Positions 38,987 to 47,433 are shown, counted from the first letter of the stretch. The stretch: DNA of 64,000 bases from Nocardiopsis sinuspersici (GCA_008638415.1 VWVT01000001.1:1-64000); one strand, 5' to 3'. Notes: generated by a model not told the origin, from the letters alone. Numbers and translations are program-made.

Positions 38987-39253
38987 TCAGGATCCCTGCG
39001 GAGCCGCCTGAGGAGTACCGAACGTGCCGTACAGCCAGGTGACGGCCTCGGCGAAGCCCCAGTCGAGAAGGGAGACGTAGCCCAGGACGATCAGCACGAA
39101 GACGAGGACCACGATGGTGTAGGTCACCAGCTCGCGGCGCGTGGGCCAGCGAACCTTGCGCAGCTCGCCGACGACCTGCTTGGTGAACGTCACCGGACCG
39201 GTACGACGCTTGGGCTCCCTGTCGGGCTTGGCGTCGGCGTCAGTCTGAGTCAC
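38987..39253 (-). CDS. secE: Protein translocase subunit SecE
   Basis: 88 residues: charged N-terminus, amphipathic helix QVVGELRKVRWPTRRELVTY (the conserved SecE motif) and one transmembrane helix (TIVVLVFVLIVLGYVSLLDW). Single-helix form typical of Gram-positives. Partner of SecY. Between tRNA-Trp and nusG. Confidence 0.97.
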   Translation of the reverse strand: MTQTDADAKPDREPKRRTGPVTFTKQVVGELRKVRWPTRRELVTYTIVVLVFVLIVLGYVSLLDWGFAEAVTWLYGTFGTPQAAPQGS

Positions 39254-39353
39254 CTGGGGTCCTTAGGGTCGCGGGCTGCTGGATTTCCCCGTGTTGTTCG
39301 TTACCCGCGCGGCGCGACGACCGTGAAGCCGCCGCACCGCACGAGCGGATGTG

Positions 39354-39426
39354 CAGGGCAGGAGGGACTCGAACCCCCAACCGCCGGTTTTGGAGACCGG
39401 TGCTCTGCCAATTGAGCCACTGCCCT
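39354..39426 (-). tRNA. tRNA-Trp (anticodon CCA)
   Basis: 73-nt cloverleaf: acceptor AGGGCAG/CTGCCCT, D-arm GCTCAATTGGCAGAGC, anticodon arm CCGGT-CTCCAAA-ACCGG, T-arm with TTCGAGT. 3' CCA not encoded. It stands before secE-nusG-rplK, as usual in actinobacteria. Confidence 0.97.
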
Positions 39427-39445
39427 TAGCGGAAACTGCGATCCC

Positions 39446-39451
39446 ACCATA
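39446..39451 (-). promoter_or_regulatory. Candidate -10 of tRNA-Trp
   Basis: Minus-strand TATGGT, 19 nt upstream of the mature tRNA end. No good -35 at 17-19 nt. Confidence 0.35.
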
Positions 39452-39643
39452 GCCGGTCCCGGCGTGCTACGCACACCGTGTGTCCGAAGACACCCGAACC
39501 GCGACCGGCCGCGCGAGAGAGTCTATGCGCTCACCGGCCCCCCGGCCAAACCGTTTGTCCTTCCGAGTGGGGAAACGGGGGCTTCGTCCCCCAGCCCCCC
39601 GCCTTCCCGCCACGGAGCGGGAGCCGCATGACAACATGGGACC

Positions 39644-40852
39644 ATGACTGATCGACCCCGTATCTCCGCACGTGTCAGCGCCATCTCCGAGTCCGCCACC
39701 CTCGCCGTGGACGCCAAGGCCAAGGCCATGAAGGCGGAGGGACGCCCCGTCATCGGCTTCGGTGCGGGAGAGCCCGACTTCCCGACCCCCGACTACATCG
39801 TCGAGGCCGCGGCCCAGGCCACCCGTGAGCCCCGGTTCCACCGCTACACCCCGGCGGGCGGCCTCCCCGAGCTGAAGCAGGCCATCGTCGAGAAGACGCG
39901 GCGCGACTCCGGCTACGAGGTGGAGCCCTCCCAGGTCCTGGTGACCAACGGCGGCAAGCAGGCCATCTACGAGGCCTTCGCCGCCATGCTGGACCCGGGC
40001 GACGAGGTCATCGTCATCGCCCCGTACTGGACCACCTACCCCGAGTCCATCAAGCTCGCGGGCGGCGTCCCGGTCTACGTGGTCACCGACGAGAGCACCG
40101 GCTACCTGGCCGACGTGGAGCAGTTGGAGACGGCGCGCAGCGAGCGCACCAAGGTCCTGGTGTTCGTCTCCCCGTCCAACCCGACCGGCGCCGTGTACCC
40201 GCGCGAGCAGGTCCGGGAGATCGGCCGGTGGGCGAACGAGCACGGCCTGTGGGTGCTGACCGACGAGATCTACGAGCACCTGGTGTACGGGGACACGGAG
40301 TTCTCCTCCCTGCCCGTGGAGGTACCCGAGATCGCCGACCGCACCGTCGTCGTCAACGGCGTGGCCAAGACCTACGCCATGACCGGCTGGCGCGTGGGGT
40401 GGATCGTCGGCCCCAAGGACCTCGTCAAGGCCGCGAGCAACCTCCAGTCGCACGCCACCTCCAACGTCGCCAACGTCTCGCAGGCCGCCGCCCTGGCCGC
40501 GCTCTCCGGCGACCTGGAGGCGGTGGCGGCGATGCGTGAGGCCTTCGACCGCCGCCGCAGGACGATCGTGCGCATGCTCAACGAGATCGACGGCGTGGTC
40601 TGCCCCGAGCCGCAGGGCGCCTTCTACGCCTACCCGTCCGTCAAGGGCGTGCTGGGCAAGGAGATCCGCGGCAGGACGCCGCAGAGCTCCACCGAGCTGG
40701 CCGAGCTCATCCTGGAGGAGGCCGAGGTCGCCGTGGTGCCCGGCGAGGCCTTCGGCACCCCCGGGTACCTGCGCCTGTCCTACGCGCTCAGCGACGAGGA
40801 CCTCGCCGAGGGTGTGAGCCGCATCCAGAAGCTGCTGGCCGAGGCCAGGTAG
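39644..40852 (+). CDS. Pyridoxal-phosphate aspartate aminotransferase (class I)
   Basis: 402 residues. Transfers the amino group between aspartate and 2-oxoglutarate (subgroup I-gamma type), feeding Asp/Glu pools. Features: [26 protein letters not shown] phosphate cup, [10 protein letters not shown], and the PLP lysine in [16 protein letters not shown]; substrate-carboxylate Arg in [10 protein letters not shown]. The first plus-strand gene after the ribosomal cluster, ending at a strong hairpin. Exact amino-acid specificity is inferred. Confidence 0.93.
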   Translation: MTDRPRISARVSAISESATLAVDAKAKAMKAEGRPVIGFGAGEPDFPTPDYIVEAAAQATREPRFHRYTPAGGLPELKQAIVEKTRRDSGYEVEPSQVLVTNGGKQAIYEAFAAMLDPGDEVIVIAPYWTTYPESIKLAGGVPVYVVTDESTGYLADVEQLETARSERTKVLVFVSPSNPTGAVYPREQVREIGRWANEHGLWVLTDEIYEHLVYGDTEFSSLPVEVPEIADRTVVVNGVAKTYAMTGWRVGWIVGPKDLVKAASNLQSHATSNVANVSQAAALAALSGDLEAVAAMREAFDRRRRTIVRMLNEIDGVVCPEPQGAFYAYPSVKGVLGKEIRGRTPQSSTELAELILEEAEVAVVPGEAFGTPGYLRLSYALSDEDLAEGVSRIQKLLAEAR

Positions 40853-40860
40853 CACGCTCC

Positions 40861-40901
40861 CGAACGCGCCCCGGTACCACGACCGCGCCGGGGCGCGTTC
40901 G
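40861..40901 (+). terminator. Terminator of the aminotransferase gene
   Basis: 14-bp perfect stem (40861-40874 with 40888-40901) with a 13-nt loop, 8 nt after the stop. Confidence 0.75.
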
Positions 40902-40980
40902 CGCGTCCGGGGCCGGGTCCGGGCGAACGGAGTCCGCCGTCCCGGCACCACTGGTGCTCTCCATACGGCAGGCTTGGTTC

Positions 40981-42021
40981 ATGGAGACACCGACCAGCGC
41001 CCGCCGGTTGGACCGGCTGCCCAAGGCCCACCTGCACCTGCACTTCACCGGATCGATGCGCCACTCCACCCTGGTGGAGATGGCCCGGGAGAACGGGATC
41101 CACCTCCCCCAGGCCCTGGTCACGGAGTGGCCCCCCAAGCTCCACGCCACCGACGAACGCGGCTGGTTCCGCTTCCAGCGCCTCTACGACGTCGCCCGGT
41201 CGGTGCTGCGCAGACCGGAGGACATGTACCGGCTGCTGCGCGAGGCGGCCGAGGACGAGCGCGCCGCGGGATCCGGGTGGCTGGAGATCCAGGTCGACCC
41301 GAGCGGCTACGCGTCGCTCTTCGGCGGGCTCACCTCCACCCTGGAGCTGGTCCTGGACGCCGCCCGCTCCGCCGAGCGCGAGACGGGCGTGGCCATCGGC
41401 CTGATGGTGGCCGCCAACCGCACCAGGCACCCGCTGGACGCCAAGGTCCTGGCCCGGCTGGCCCGCCAGTACGCGGGCAGGGGCGTGGTGTCGTTCGGGC
41501 TGAACAACGACGAGCGGCGGGGCCGTGCCCTGGAGTTCGAGGGCGCGTTCCGGATCGCGCGCCGGGCCGGGCTGCTGTCCGCGCCGCACGGCGGAGAGCT
41601 CCAGGGGCCGCGCAGCGTACGCGAGTGCCTGGACGAGCTGCGGGCCGACCGGGTGGGACACGGGGTGCGCGCCGTGGAGGACCCCCGCCTGGTGGAGCGG
41701 ATCGCCGCCCAGGGGGTGACCCTGGAGATCTGCCCGACCTCCAACGTGGGCCTGGGGGTCTTCGCCGAACTGGAGCACCTGCCGCTGCGCAGGCTCTTCG
41801 ACGCCGGGGTGCCGATCGCGCTGGGGACCGATGACCCGCTGCTGTTCGGCCCGCGCCTGGTGGAGCAGTACCGGATCGCCCGCGAGGTGTTCGGGTTCTC
41901 CGACCCGGAGCTGGCCGAGCTGGCGCGGATGTCCATCCGCGGTTCGGGCGCGCCGGAGTCGCTGCGCAAGGAGCTGCTGTCCGGGGTGGACACGTGGCTG
42001 GCCGAAGAACCCCGCGGATAG
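40981..42021 (+). CDS. add: Adenosine deaminase
   Basis: 346 residues from ATG 40981. Zinc-dependent TIM-barrel amidohydrolase converting adenosine to inosine. The zinc motif HLHLHFTGSMR near the N-terminus, APHGGEL (catalytic-loop His and Glu region), RVGHGVRAVEDP and the paired Asp in IALGTDDPLLFG are present. This variant N-terminal motif (HFTGS rather than HLDGA) is common in streptomycete homologues, where substrates beyond adenosine are possible. Only a weak AGG ribosome site; GTG at 40954 is an alternative start. Confidence 0.85.
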   Translation: METPTSARRLDRLPKAHLHLHFTGSMRHSTLVEMARENGIHLPQALVTEWPPKLHATDERGWFRFQRLYDVARSVLRRPEDMYRLLREAAEDERAAGSGWLEIQVDPSGYASLFGGLTSTLELVLDAARSAERETGVAIGLMVAANRTRHPLDAKVLARLARQYAGRGVVSFGLNNDERRGRALEFEGAFRIARRAGLLSAPHGGELQGPRSVRECLDELRADRVGHGVRAVEDPRLVERIAAQGVTLEICPTSNVGLGVFAELEHLPLRRLFDAGVPIALGTDDPLLFGPRLVEQYRIAREVFGFSDPELAELARMSIRGSGAPESLRKELLSGVDTWLAEEPRG

Positions 42022-42044
42022 CCTCCTCGGCACCGGGGCGTGTC

Positions 42045-43007
42045 TCACGCCCGGCCGTCCGTGCGTTCGGGCGCGGACGTCATCGGGCCGAGGATGCGGA
42101 GTCCCCCCGGGCCGTCACCGCCCGCCGCCGGATGGTGGGCCTCGCGGGCGAAGGCGGCGCGGAGCCCGGCCGCCGTGCGGACGAGTGCCGCGACCTCCTG
42201 GGAGCGGCTGCCCGGCGGCCACGCGACCACCGTGGTGACCTCCGGAGCGTCGACGACGGGCACCGCCACGTGATCGGGCCACTGCCAGGCACGGCTGGAG
42301 GCGGGGATGACGAGCAGCGCCCTGCCGAGCGCCACGAGCTGGGCGAGCTGCGACTGGGTGCGCACCTCCGGTCCGGGCCCGTCCGGGTAGGACCCGTCGA
42401 GCCGGGGCCATCGAGCGATCGGCAGGTCCGGAACGTCGCGGACGTCCGCCATCGTGAGCCGACTGCGCGAGGCGAGCGGGTGGGCCGCGGGAAGGAGCGC
42501 GACCTGGCCTTCGGCGAGGATGTCCTCGGTGTCGAACCCGGCGAGGTCGTCGAACGGGCGGTGCATGAGCGCCGCGTCGGCGTGGCCGTCGCGGAGCAGC
42601 CGTGCCTGCTCGCCGACCTCGCACAGGAGGACCTCGACCGGCGCCGCACCGGGTTCGCCCGCAAGCGCGTCGAGGAGCCGCCGCAGGAGCTCGTGGGAGG
42701 CTCCGGCCTTCGTCACGAGCACCAGCGGCCGTTTCGGGTCCCCGGCACGCCGCGTCCGGCGCGCGGCGGCCGCGACCGCGTCGAGGGCCGCTCGGGCCTC
42801 GCGGAGCAGGACCCCGCCGGCGTCGGTGAGCGCCACGCCGCGGCGGTCCCGGTCGAGGAGCCGGACGCCGAGCCGCCGCTCCAGCCGGCGGATCGCGCGC
42901 GAGAGCGGCGGTTGTGCGATCCCGAGCCGGTCGGCGGCGCGGCCGAAGTGCAGTTCCTCGGCGACGGCGACGAAGTAGCGCAGCTCACGGGTCTCGAGGT
43001 CGTCCAC
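42045..43007 (-). CDS. LysR-family transcriptional regulator
   Basis: 320 residues. N-terminal winged helix (LRYFVAVAEELHFGRAADRL, IAQPPLSRAIRRLERRLGVR) and a two-lobed inducer-binding domain (GDPKRPLVLVTKAGASHELL onward). Divergent from the dehydrogenase gene with an 83-nt gap holding a 17-bp palindrome with the T-N11-A pattern bound by LysR proteins. It probably regulates that gene and itself. Both genes use NCG codons (TCG, GCG, ACG) more than the flanking genes, hinting at a shared foreign origin. Confidence 0.92.
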   Translation of the reverse strand: MDDLETRELRYFVAVAEELHFGRAADRLGIAQPPLSRAIRRLERRLGVRLLDRDRRGVALTDAGGVLLREARAALDAVAAAARRTRRAGDPKRPLVLVTKAGASHELLRRLLDALAGEPGAAPVEVLLCEVGEQARLLRDGHADAALMHRPFDDLAGFDTEDILAEGQVALLPAAHPLASRSRLTMADVRDVPDLPIARWPRLDGSYPDGPGPEVRTQSQLAQLVALGRALLVIPASSRAWQWPDHVAVPVVDAPEVTTVVAWPPGSRSQEVAALVRTAAGLRAAFAREAHHPAAGGDGPGGLRILGPMTSAPERTDGRA

Positions 43008-43025
43008 GGACGCAGCCTACTGTCC

Positions 43026-43042
43026 GATACCCGGCGGGTATC
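43026..43042. promoter_or_regulatory. LysR-type operator (T-N11-A palindrome)
   Basis: GATACCCG-G-CGGGTATC, perfect over 17 bp, with T43028 and A43040 eleven bases apart, 18 nt from the regulator start and ~50-60 nt from the dehydrogenase start. Confidence 0.7.
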
Positions 43043-43090
43043 ACAGCGTGCCGTACCGGTCTTGGACGGCGAGCGCGCGGCCCGCCCAGT

Positions 43091-43816
43091 ATGGGTCGGG
43101 TGAACGACACTAAGACCGCGCTGGTCACCGGCGCGAACAAGGGAATCGGTTTCGCCGTCGCACAGGGCCTCGGGGCGGTGGGCTTCACCGTCGCGGTGGG
43201 CGCGCGCGACGACACCAGGCGCGAAGAGGCCGTCGGGCGTCTGCGGGCCGCGGGCGTCGACGCGTTCGGGGTCGCCCTCGACGTCACCTCCGACGACAGC
43301 GCCGCCGCGGCGGCGGCGACCGTCGAGCGGACGGCGGGGCGGCTCGACGTGCTCGTCAACAACGCGGGCGTCTCCGGCCGGACCGACGGTGGCGCGCAGG
43401 ATCCGACGACGCTCGACATCGACGTCGTCCGCACCGTCCTCGACACGAACGTGTTCGGGGTCGTTCGGGTGACGAACGCGATGCTCCCGCTGCTCTACCG
43501 CGCGGACTCGCCGCGCGTCGTCAACATGTCGAGCAGCATGGGCTCGCTGACGCTGCGGACCGGCCCGGTCATGGCCGCGTACGCACCGTCGAAGTCGATG
43601 CTCAACAGCCTCACGGCGCAGTACGCCCGCCGACTCGCCGATACGCGTGTCATCGTGAACGCCGCCTGCCCCGGCTACGTGGCGACCGACTTCACCGGCT
43701 TCGACGCGCCGCGAACGCCCGAGCAGGGCGCCGCGATCGCGATCCGGCTCGCCACCCTGCCGGATGACGGACCGCGCGGCGGCTTCTTCGACGACGCGGG
43801 CGTCGTCCCCTGGTGA
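43091..43816 (+). CDS. Short-chain dehydrogenase/reductase
   Basis: 241 residues from ATG 43091 (a GTG three codons later has the better ribosome site). Rossmann NAD(P) motif TGANKGIGFAVAQGL, NNAG at the end of beta-4, catalytic Ser in VNMSSSMGSL, Tyr-x-x-x-Lys in AYAPSKSMLN and PG after beta-6 (AACPGYVATDF). Resembles carbonyl-reductase-like classical SDRs (GANKGIG). Substrate unknown. Probably controlled by the divergent LysR protein. Confidence 0.92.
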   Translation: MGRVNDTKTALVTGANKGIGFAVAQGLGAVGFTVAVGARDDTRREEAVGRLRAAGVDAFGVALDVTSDDSAAAAAATVERTAGRLDVLVNNAGVSGRTDGGAQDPTTLDIDVVRTVLDTNVFGVVRVTNAMLPLLYRADSPRVVNMSSSMGSLTLRTGPVMAAYAPSKSMLNSLTAQYARRLADTRVIVNAACPGYVATDFTGFDAPRTPEQGAAIAIRLATLPDDGPRGGFFDDAGVVPW

Positions 43817-43863
43817 TCCGGACGGACGGGAGGAGCGGGGCGGCACCCGCTCGGCGACACGTC

Positions 43864-44457
43864 CTAGGCGAGGAGCGTCCAGGCGCCCTGGCCGAGCATG
43901 GCCGCGCCCGCGACGAAGAACAGGACGGCGGCGCCGACCTGGATGGTGCGCTCGGGCAGCTTCTTGCCCAGGACCGCGCCCAGGGCGATGGCGATGGCGT
44001 CGGCCGCGACCATGCCGACGGTGGAGCCGATCCACACGGGCAGCCAGTGGTACTGGGTGCCGACGGTGATGGTGGCGAGCATCGTCTTGTCGCCGAGCTC
44101 GGCGACGAAGAAGACGAGGAGGACGGTCACGAACCCGGAGCGGATGCGCCGGGAGGCGGCGCGCTCCTCGTCCTTGTCGGTCATCTCGTCGCCGCGCAGG
44201 GTCCACAGGCCGAAGAACACGAACGCGGCGCCGGCGGCCAGGGTGAGCCATTCGGTGGGCAGCGCGGCGCCCAGGACCCCGGCCAGCAGGACGCTTCCGG
44301 CGTGCACGGCGGCGGTGGCGACGGTGATGCCGAGGATGACCGTGAGGGCCCGGTAACGGGTCGCCAGGGACATCGCCACGAGTTGGGTCTTGTCTCCCAT
44401 TTCGGCGATGAAGATGGCGAGGGCACTGAATGTCAGGCCCGTGATAAACCCTGTCAC
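43864..44457 (-). CDS. UPF0016/GDT1 (TMEM165-like) cation transporter, probable Mn2+ exporter
   Basis: 197 residues from GTG 44457 (GGAAGGG upstream). Two homologous halves, each with the signature E-x-G-D-K-T: IAEMGDKTQLVAMSLATRY and VAELGDKTMLATITVGTQY; six transmembrane helices. Members export Mn2+ or exchange Ca2+/Mn2+ for protons. The yybP-ykoY riboswitch directly upstream makes manganese the likely substrate and signal. Convergent with the dehydrogenase gene. Confidence 0.92.
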   Translation of the reverse strand: MTGFITGLTFSALAIFIAEMGDKTQLVAMSLATRYRALTVILGITVATAAVHAGSVLLAGVLGAALPTEWLTLAAGAAFVFFGLWTLRGDEMTDKDEERAASRRIRSGFVTVLLVFFVAELGDKTMLATITVGTQYHWLPVWIGSTVGMVAADAIAIALGAVLGKKLPERTIQVGAAVLFFVAGAAMLGQGAWTLLA

Positions 44458-44513
44458 GCTTTCCCTTCCGTCCTGGGCGCACTGGGCGGAAGGCGGCGGC
44501 GGACGCCACTTCA

Positions 44514-44646
44514 ACCCGGTCTTGTCCGGGTCAAAGGTCTCGTCCGCCCCTGGACGGGTCCTGGGTCCTGACAGGGCTCGTACGACCGGGCCGCGAGGGC
44601 CAGGATGTCGATCGCACGCATTGGGGACTACTCCCCTTCGACGCGT
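44514..44646 (-). promoter_or_regulatory. yybP-ykoY manganese riboswitch
   Basis: The two conserved blocks are present on the minus strand: GGGGAGTAG (44628-44636) and GACGAGACCTTTGA (44531-44544), separated by a variable arm, as in the Mn2+-binding yybP-ykoY aptamer. A hairpin (44514-44519 with 44526-44531) follows within the expression platform, ~55 nt before the GTG. It lies upstream of a UPF0016 transporter, a known partner of this riboswitch. Confidence 0.88.
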
Positions 44647-44649
44647 ACG

Positions 44650-44679
44650 ACTTTATGGGAGGACAGAAGGGAAAAGCAA
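44650..44679 (-). promoter_or_regulatory. Promoter of the riboswitch-transporter transcript
   Basis: Minus-strand TTGCTT (44674-44679), 18-nt spacer, TAAAGT (44650-44655). The stretch is unusually AT-rich for this window. The start would fall at the 5' edge of the aptamer. Confidence 0.55.
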
Positions 44680-44715
44680 TTCATGGCTTTACTGTATTCT
44701 TTTATCAGCCAACCC

Positions 44716-44760
44716 TGAAAAAGAAGTTGGCCGCGCCCAACTCAGCGTTCGGGCGCGGCC
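44716..44760 (-). terminator. Intrinsic terminator after murB
   Basis: 10-bp perfect stem (44729-44738 with 44751-44760), 12-nt loop, then AACTTCTTTTTC on the minus strand. It insulates the riboswitch promoter from murB. Confidence 0.88.
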
Positions 44761-44769
44761 GTGGAGAGG

Positions 44770-45834
44770 TCAGAGCGAGACGCCGACCATCACCGGCTCG
44801 TTGACGAGGCGGACTCCGAAGGCCTCCTCCACGCCGGCGCGCACCTCGCGGGCCAGGTCCAGCAGGTCCTCGGTGGTGGCCCCGCCGGGGTTGGTCAGCG
44901 CCAGGGTGTGCTTGCCGGAGATGCGGGCGGGACCGGCCCCGTACCCCTTGCCGAACCCGGCCCGGTCGATCAGCCAGGCCGCGGACAGCTTGACGTTTCC
45001 CAGGCCGTCGGGGTGGCCGGGCACCTCCGCGTCGGCGCCCAGGCGGGCGGCGGCCCGCTCGCGCACGGCCGCGAACTCCTCGGCGGTGACCACCGGGTTG
45101 GTGAAGAAGGACCCCGCGCTGCGGGTGTCCGGGTCGTCGGGGTCCAGGACCATGCCCTTGCCCCTGCGCAGCCCCAGGACGGTCTCCCGCGCCCGCTCCA
45201 GCGGCACGCGGTCCCCCGCCTCGGCCCCCAGGGTGCGGGCCACCTCGGGGTAGGCGATCGGGCGGCTGAGCTTGGAGCGGTGCAGGGCGAAGGTCACCTC
45301 GCACACCACGTGGCGGTCATCGCCCTTGAAGACGCTGTCGCGGTAGGTGAAGCCGCACTCGGCGTTGGTCATCCGGCGCCGCTCGCCGGTGCGCCGGTCG
45401 TGGACGAGCACCTCGCGGATGGTCTGGCCGACGTCCTGGCCGTAGGCGCCCACGTTCTGGATGGGGGTGGAGCCGACCCGGCCGGGGACGCCCGACAGGA
45501 ACTCCACGCCGCTCAGGCCCTCGGCGACGGCCCGCTCCACCAGCGGGTCCCACTCCACGCCCGCGTCGGCGCGCACCAGCACGACGGGCTCACCCGTCTC
45601 GTCGGCGCCCGCCTCCTCGAAGGACACCTCCTGGGAGTCCACCAGGACCACGGTCCCGGGGAACCCGGCGTCGGAGACCACGAGGTTGCTGCCGCCGCCC
45701 AGGACGAGGACGGGCTCGTCGGCGGCGTCGGCCGCGGCCACCGCGGCGACCAGCTCCTCGGTGGTGGCGGCCGTGCGGAACTCCCTGGCCGGGCCGCCCA
45801 GGCGCAGGGTGGTGTACTCGGAGAGTGTGCTCAC
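44770..45834 (-). CDS. murB: UDP-N-acetylmuramate dehydrogenase
   Basis: 354 residues. FAD/NADPH enzyme that reduces UDP-GlcNAc-enolpyruvate in peptidoglycan synthesis. FAD-binding segments LVLGGGSNLVVSDAGFPGTV and GVPGRVGSTPIQNVGAYGQD; catalytic Ser in RSAGSFFTNPVV; C-terminal Glu in the LVNEPVMVG end. Three bases after hadB, as in most actinobacteria. Confidence 0.96.
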   Translation of the reverse strand: MSTLSEYTTLRLGGPAREFRTAATTEELVAAVAAADAADEPVLVLGGGSNLVVSDAGFPGTVVLVDSQEVSFEEAGADETGEPVVLVRADAGVEWDPLVERAVAEGLSGVEFLSGVPGRVGSTPIQNVGAYGQDVGQTIREVLVHDRRTGERRRMTNAECGFTYRDSVFKGDDRHVVCEVTFALHRSKLSRPIAYPEVARTLGAEAGDRVPLERARETVLGLRRGKGMVLDPDDPDTRSAGSFFTNPVVTAEEFAAVRERAAARLGADAEVPGHPDGLGNVKLSAAWLIDRAGFGKGYGAGPARISGKHTLALTNPGGATTEDLLDLAREVRAGVEEAFGVRLVNEPVMVGVSL

Positions 45835-45836
45835 GT

Positions 45837-46265
45837 CTACCTCGCCAGGCGCACGGTGGCCTTGGACTGCGCCAGGACCTTGGCGCCGCCGGAACGGGCG
45901 GTCAGCAGCACCGCGACGGTGCCGTCGTCGTTCTTGGCCCTCACCTTGCCCCCGACCGTGATCTCGGCGCCCTCGTCGTCGTCCGGGACGACCACGGGCG
46001 CGGAGAAGCGCACCGAGTAGTCGACGACACAGCCCGGGTCGCCCGCCCAGTCGGTGAGCACCCGCGCGGCCTCGGCCATGGTGAACATGCCGTGCGCGAT
46101 CACGTCGGGCAGGCCCACGGACTTGGCGAAGCGCTCGTTCCAGTGGATGGGGTTGAAGTCGCCCGAGGCCCCCGCGTAGCGGACCAGGTCCAGGCGGCGG
46201 ACCGGGAAGGTCCGCTCGGGCAGCTCGGTGCCGACCTCGACGTCGGCGTGGCGCAGCCTGCTCAT
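45837..46265 (-). CDS. hadB: MaoC-like (3R)-hydroxyacyl-ACP dehydratase subunit HadB
   Basis: 142 residues, one hot-dog domain with the hydratase motif YAGASGDFNPIHWNERFAKS (catalytic Asp and His) and GMFTMAEAARVL. In mycobacteria HadAB/HadBC dehydrate FAS-II intermediates; here it may serve fatty acid synthesis more generally. Overlaps hadA by four bases and murB follows at three bases. Confidence 0.9.
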   Translation of the reverse strand: MSRLRHADVEVGTELPERTFPVRRLDLVRYAGASGDFNPIHWNERFAKSVGLPDVIAHGMFTMAEAARVLTDWAGDPGCVVDYSVRFSAPVVVPDDDEGAEITVGGKVRAKNDDGTVAVLLTARSGGAKVLAQSKATVRLAR

Positions 46266-46711
46266 TCCTCTCCTCCCCGCACGACGAGCATCATCGTGGC
46301 GGTGACCACGTGCGCGCCGTCGGCGTCGTCGGCCACGGTCTCCAGGGTGAGCAGCTCGTTGCCGCCCAGGGACTTGACGCCCGTGATGCGGGTGACACTG
46401 CTGAGGAGGTCGCCCGCGTGCAGCGGGCGGCTGTAGTGGAAGCCCTGGTCGCCGTGCACGACCCGGGAGAAGTCCACTCCCAGCGCGGGGTCGGCGATGG
46501 CCTGGGCCGAGCCCGCCATGCCGAGGATCACGGGGAAGGTGGGCGGGGCGACCACGTCGGGGTACCCGGCGGCCCGGGCCGCGGCGGGGTCGAGGTAGAC
46601 CGGATGGGGGTCGTTGACCGCCTCGGCGAACTCCCGGATCTTGCCCCGGGTCACCTCGTAGGCCTCGGGCGCGGGGTACTCCCGGCCGAGGTAGTCAGGG
46701 TTGATCGCCAC
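46262..46711 (-). CDS. hadA: MaoC-like dehydratase subunit HadA (UPF0336)
   Basis: 149 residues from GTG 46711, which has GGAGAG at a good distance; an earlier frame start would run through a hairpin. The hot-dog fold lacks the full catalytic motif (VNDPHPVYLDPAAARAAGYP), consistent with the non-catalytic partner of HadB. APPTFPVILGM and HGDQGFHYSRPLHAGD are family segments. Confidence 0.88.
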   Translation of the reverse strand: MAINPDYLGREYPAPEAYEVTRGKIREFAEAVNDPHPVYLDPAAARAAGYPDVVAPPTFPVILGMAGSAQAIADPALGVDFSRVVHGDQGFHYSRPLHAGDLLSSVTRITGVKSLGGNELLTLETVADDADGAHVVTATMMLVVRGGEE

Positions 46712-46747
46712 GCTCTCTCCTGTCGTGAAGGGGCCCGGAGACGCGAA

Positions 46748-46778
46748 CGGCCCGGTGAGCGGATCGCTCACCGGGCCG
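46748..46778 (-). terminator. Hairpin between rpmG and hadA
   Basis: 14-bp perfect stem (46748-46761 with 46765-46778), 3-nt loop. Probable terminator of the tRNA-rpmG transcript. Confidence 0.65.
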
Positions 46779-46780
46779 GA

Positions 46781-46794
46781 AGTTCACGTGAACT
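46781..46794. promoter_or_regulatory. 14-bp perfect palindrome upstream of hadA
   Basis: AGTTCAC-GTGAACT, beside the rpmG terminator and 70 nt before hadA. Its size suits a dimeric repressor operator, perhaps for hadAB-murB. No regulator is assigned. Confidence 0.4.
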
Positions 46795-46849
46795 GCCTCT
46801 GCGCCGTCGCACTCAGAGACGATCGCGCTCGAAGGGGCGCGGTCGGAGA

Positions 46850-47014
46850 CTAGCGGGTCTCGCGGTGCTCGTTGTGCTTGCGGCAGTTCGGGCAGAACTT
46901 CTTGATCGCGAGACGGTCGGGGGTGTTCCGACGGTTCTTGCGGGTGATGTAGTTACGGTGCTTGCACTCCTGGCAGGCCAGGGTGATCTTCGGCCTCACA
47001 TCTGTGGCAGCCAC
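46850..47014 (-). CDS. rpmG: 50S ribosomal protein L33, zinc type
   Basis: 54 residues from [23 protein letters not shown] ... [17 protein letters not shown]. Two C-X2-C pairs give the zinc-binding (C+) form. Follows tRNA-Thr and tRNA-Met, the usual actinobacterial order before hadAB. Confidence 0.96.
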   Translation of the reverse strand: MAATDVRPKITLACQECKHRNYITRKNRRNTPDRLAIKKFCPNCRKHNEHRETR

Positions 47015-47059
47015 GTCGGAGTGCCTTTCTCGCTGGAAACAGTACAGAACGCCCGCGAC

Positions 47060-47087
47060 GACCCCTGAGCCATGAGCCTCAGGGGTC
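47060..47087 (-). terminator. Hairpin between tRNA-Met and rpmG
   Basis: 10-bp perfect stem (47060-47069 with 47078-47087). It lies 7 nt past the tRNA; a partial terminator or a processing stem. Confidence 0.5.
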
Positions 47088-47093
47088 AGCGGG

Positions 47094-47169
47094 TGGTAGC
47101 GGGGGCCGGACTTGAACCGACGACACAGCGATTATGAGCCGCTTGCTCTACCGACTGAGCTACCCCGCC
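47094..47169 (-). tRNA. tRNA-Met (anticodon CAT)
   Basis: 76 nt including an encoded CCA. Acceptor GGCGGGG/CCCCGCT, D-arm GCTCAGTCGGTAGAGC, anticodon loop CTCATAA, T-loop TTCAAGT. Elongator-type rather than initiator (the first base pair forms, as a G-T wobble). Confidence 0.95.
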
Positions 47170-47266
47170 CCGATCAACGGGAACAGCCCCATACGGGGCG
47201 CCCCGGTTCAGGTCGGCAGATCCTCCGCCGACCACCCACCTGAGTGGACCGGACGTCGTCAAGTGG

Positions 47267-47342
47267 TGGAGCCCCTTTACGGAATCGAACCGTAGACCTT
47301 CTCCTTACCATGGAGACGCTCTGCCGACTGAGCTAAAGGGGC
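47267..47342 (-). tRNA. tRNA-Thr (anticodon GGT)
   Basis: 76 nt with encoded CCA. Acceptor GCCCCTT/AAGGGGC, anticodon arm TCTCC-ATGGTAA-GGAGA, T-loop TTCGATT. First gene of the tRNA-Thr, tRNA-Met, rpmG transcript. Confidence 0.96.
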
Positions 47343-47402
47343 GCGCTGCTGGGGCTTCCTTGTCGTCCGCCCCGGGGGCGTTACCCCCTTGCGCTGGTCA
47401 TG

Positions 47403-47433
47403 ACTATACAGGGATTCGGGGGTGCTCTGCCAA
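47403..47433 (-). promoter_or_regulatory. tRNA-Thr promoter
   Basis: Minus-strand TTGGCA (47428-47433), 19-nt spacer, TATAGT (47403-47408). Start near 47396, ~54 nt before the tRNA. Confidence 0.6.
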
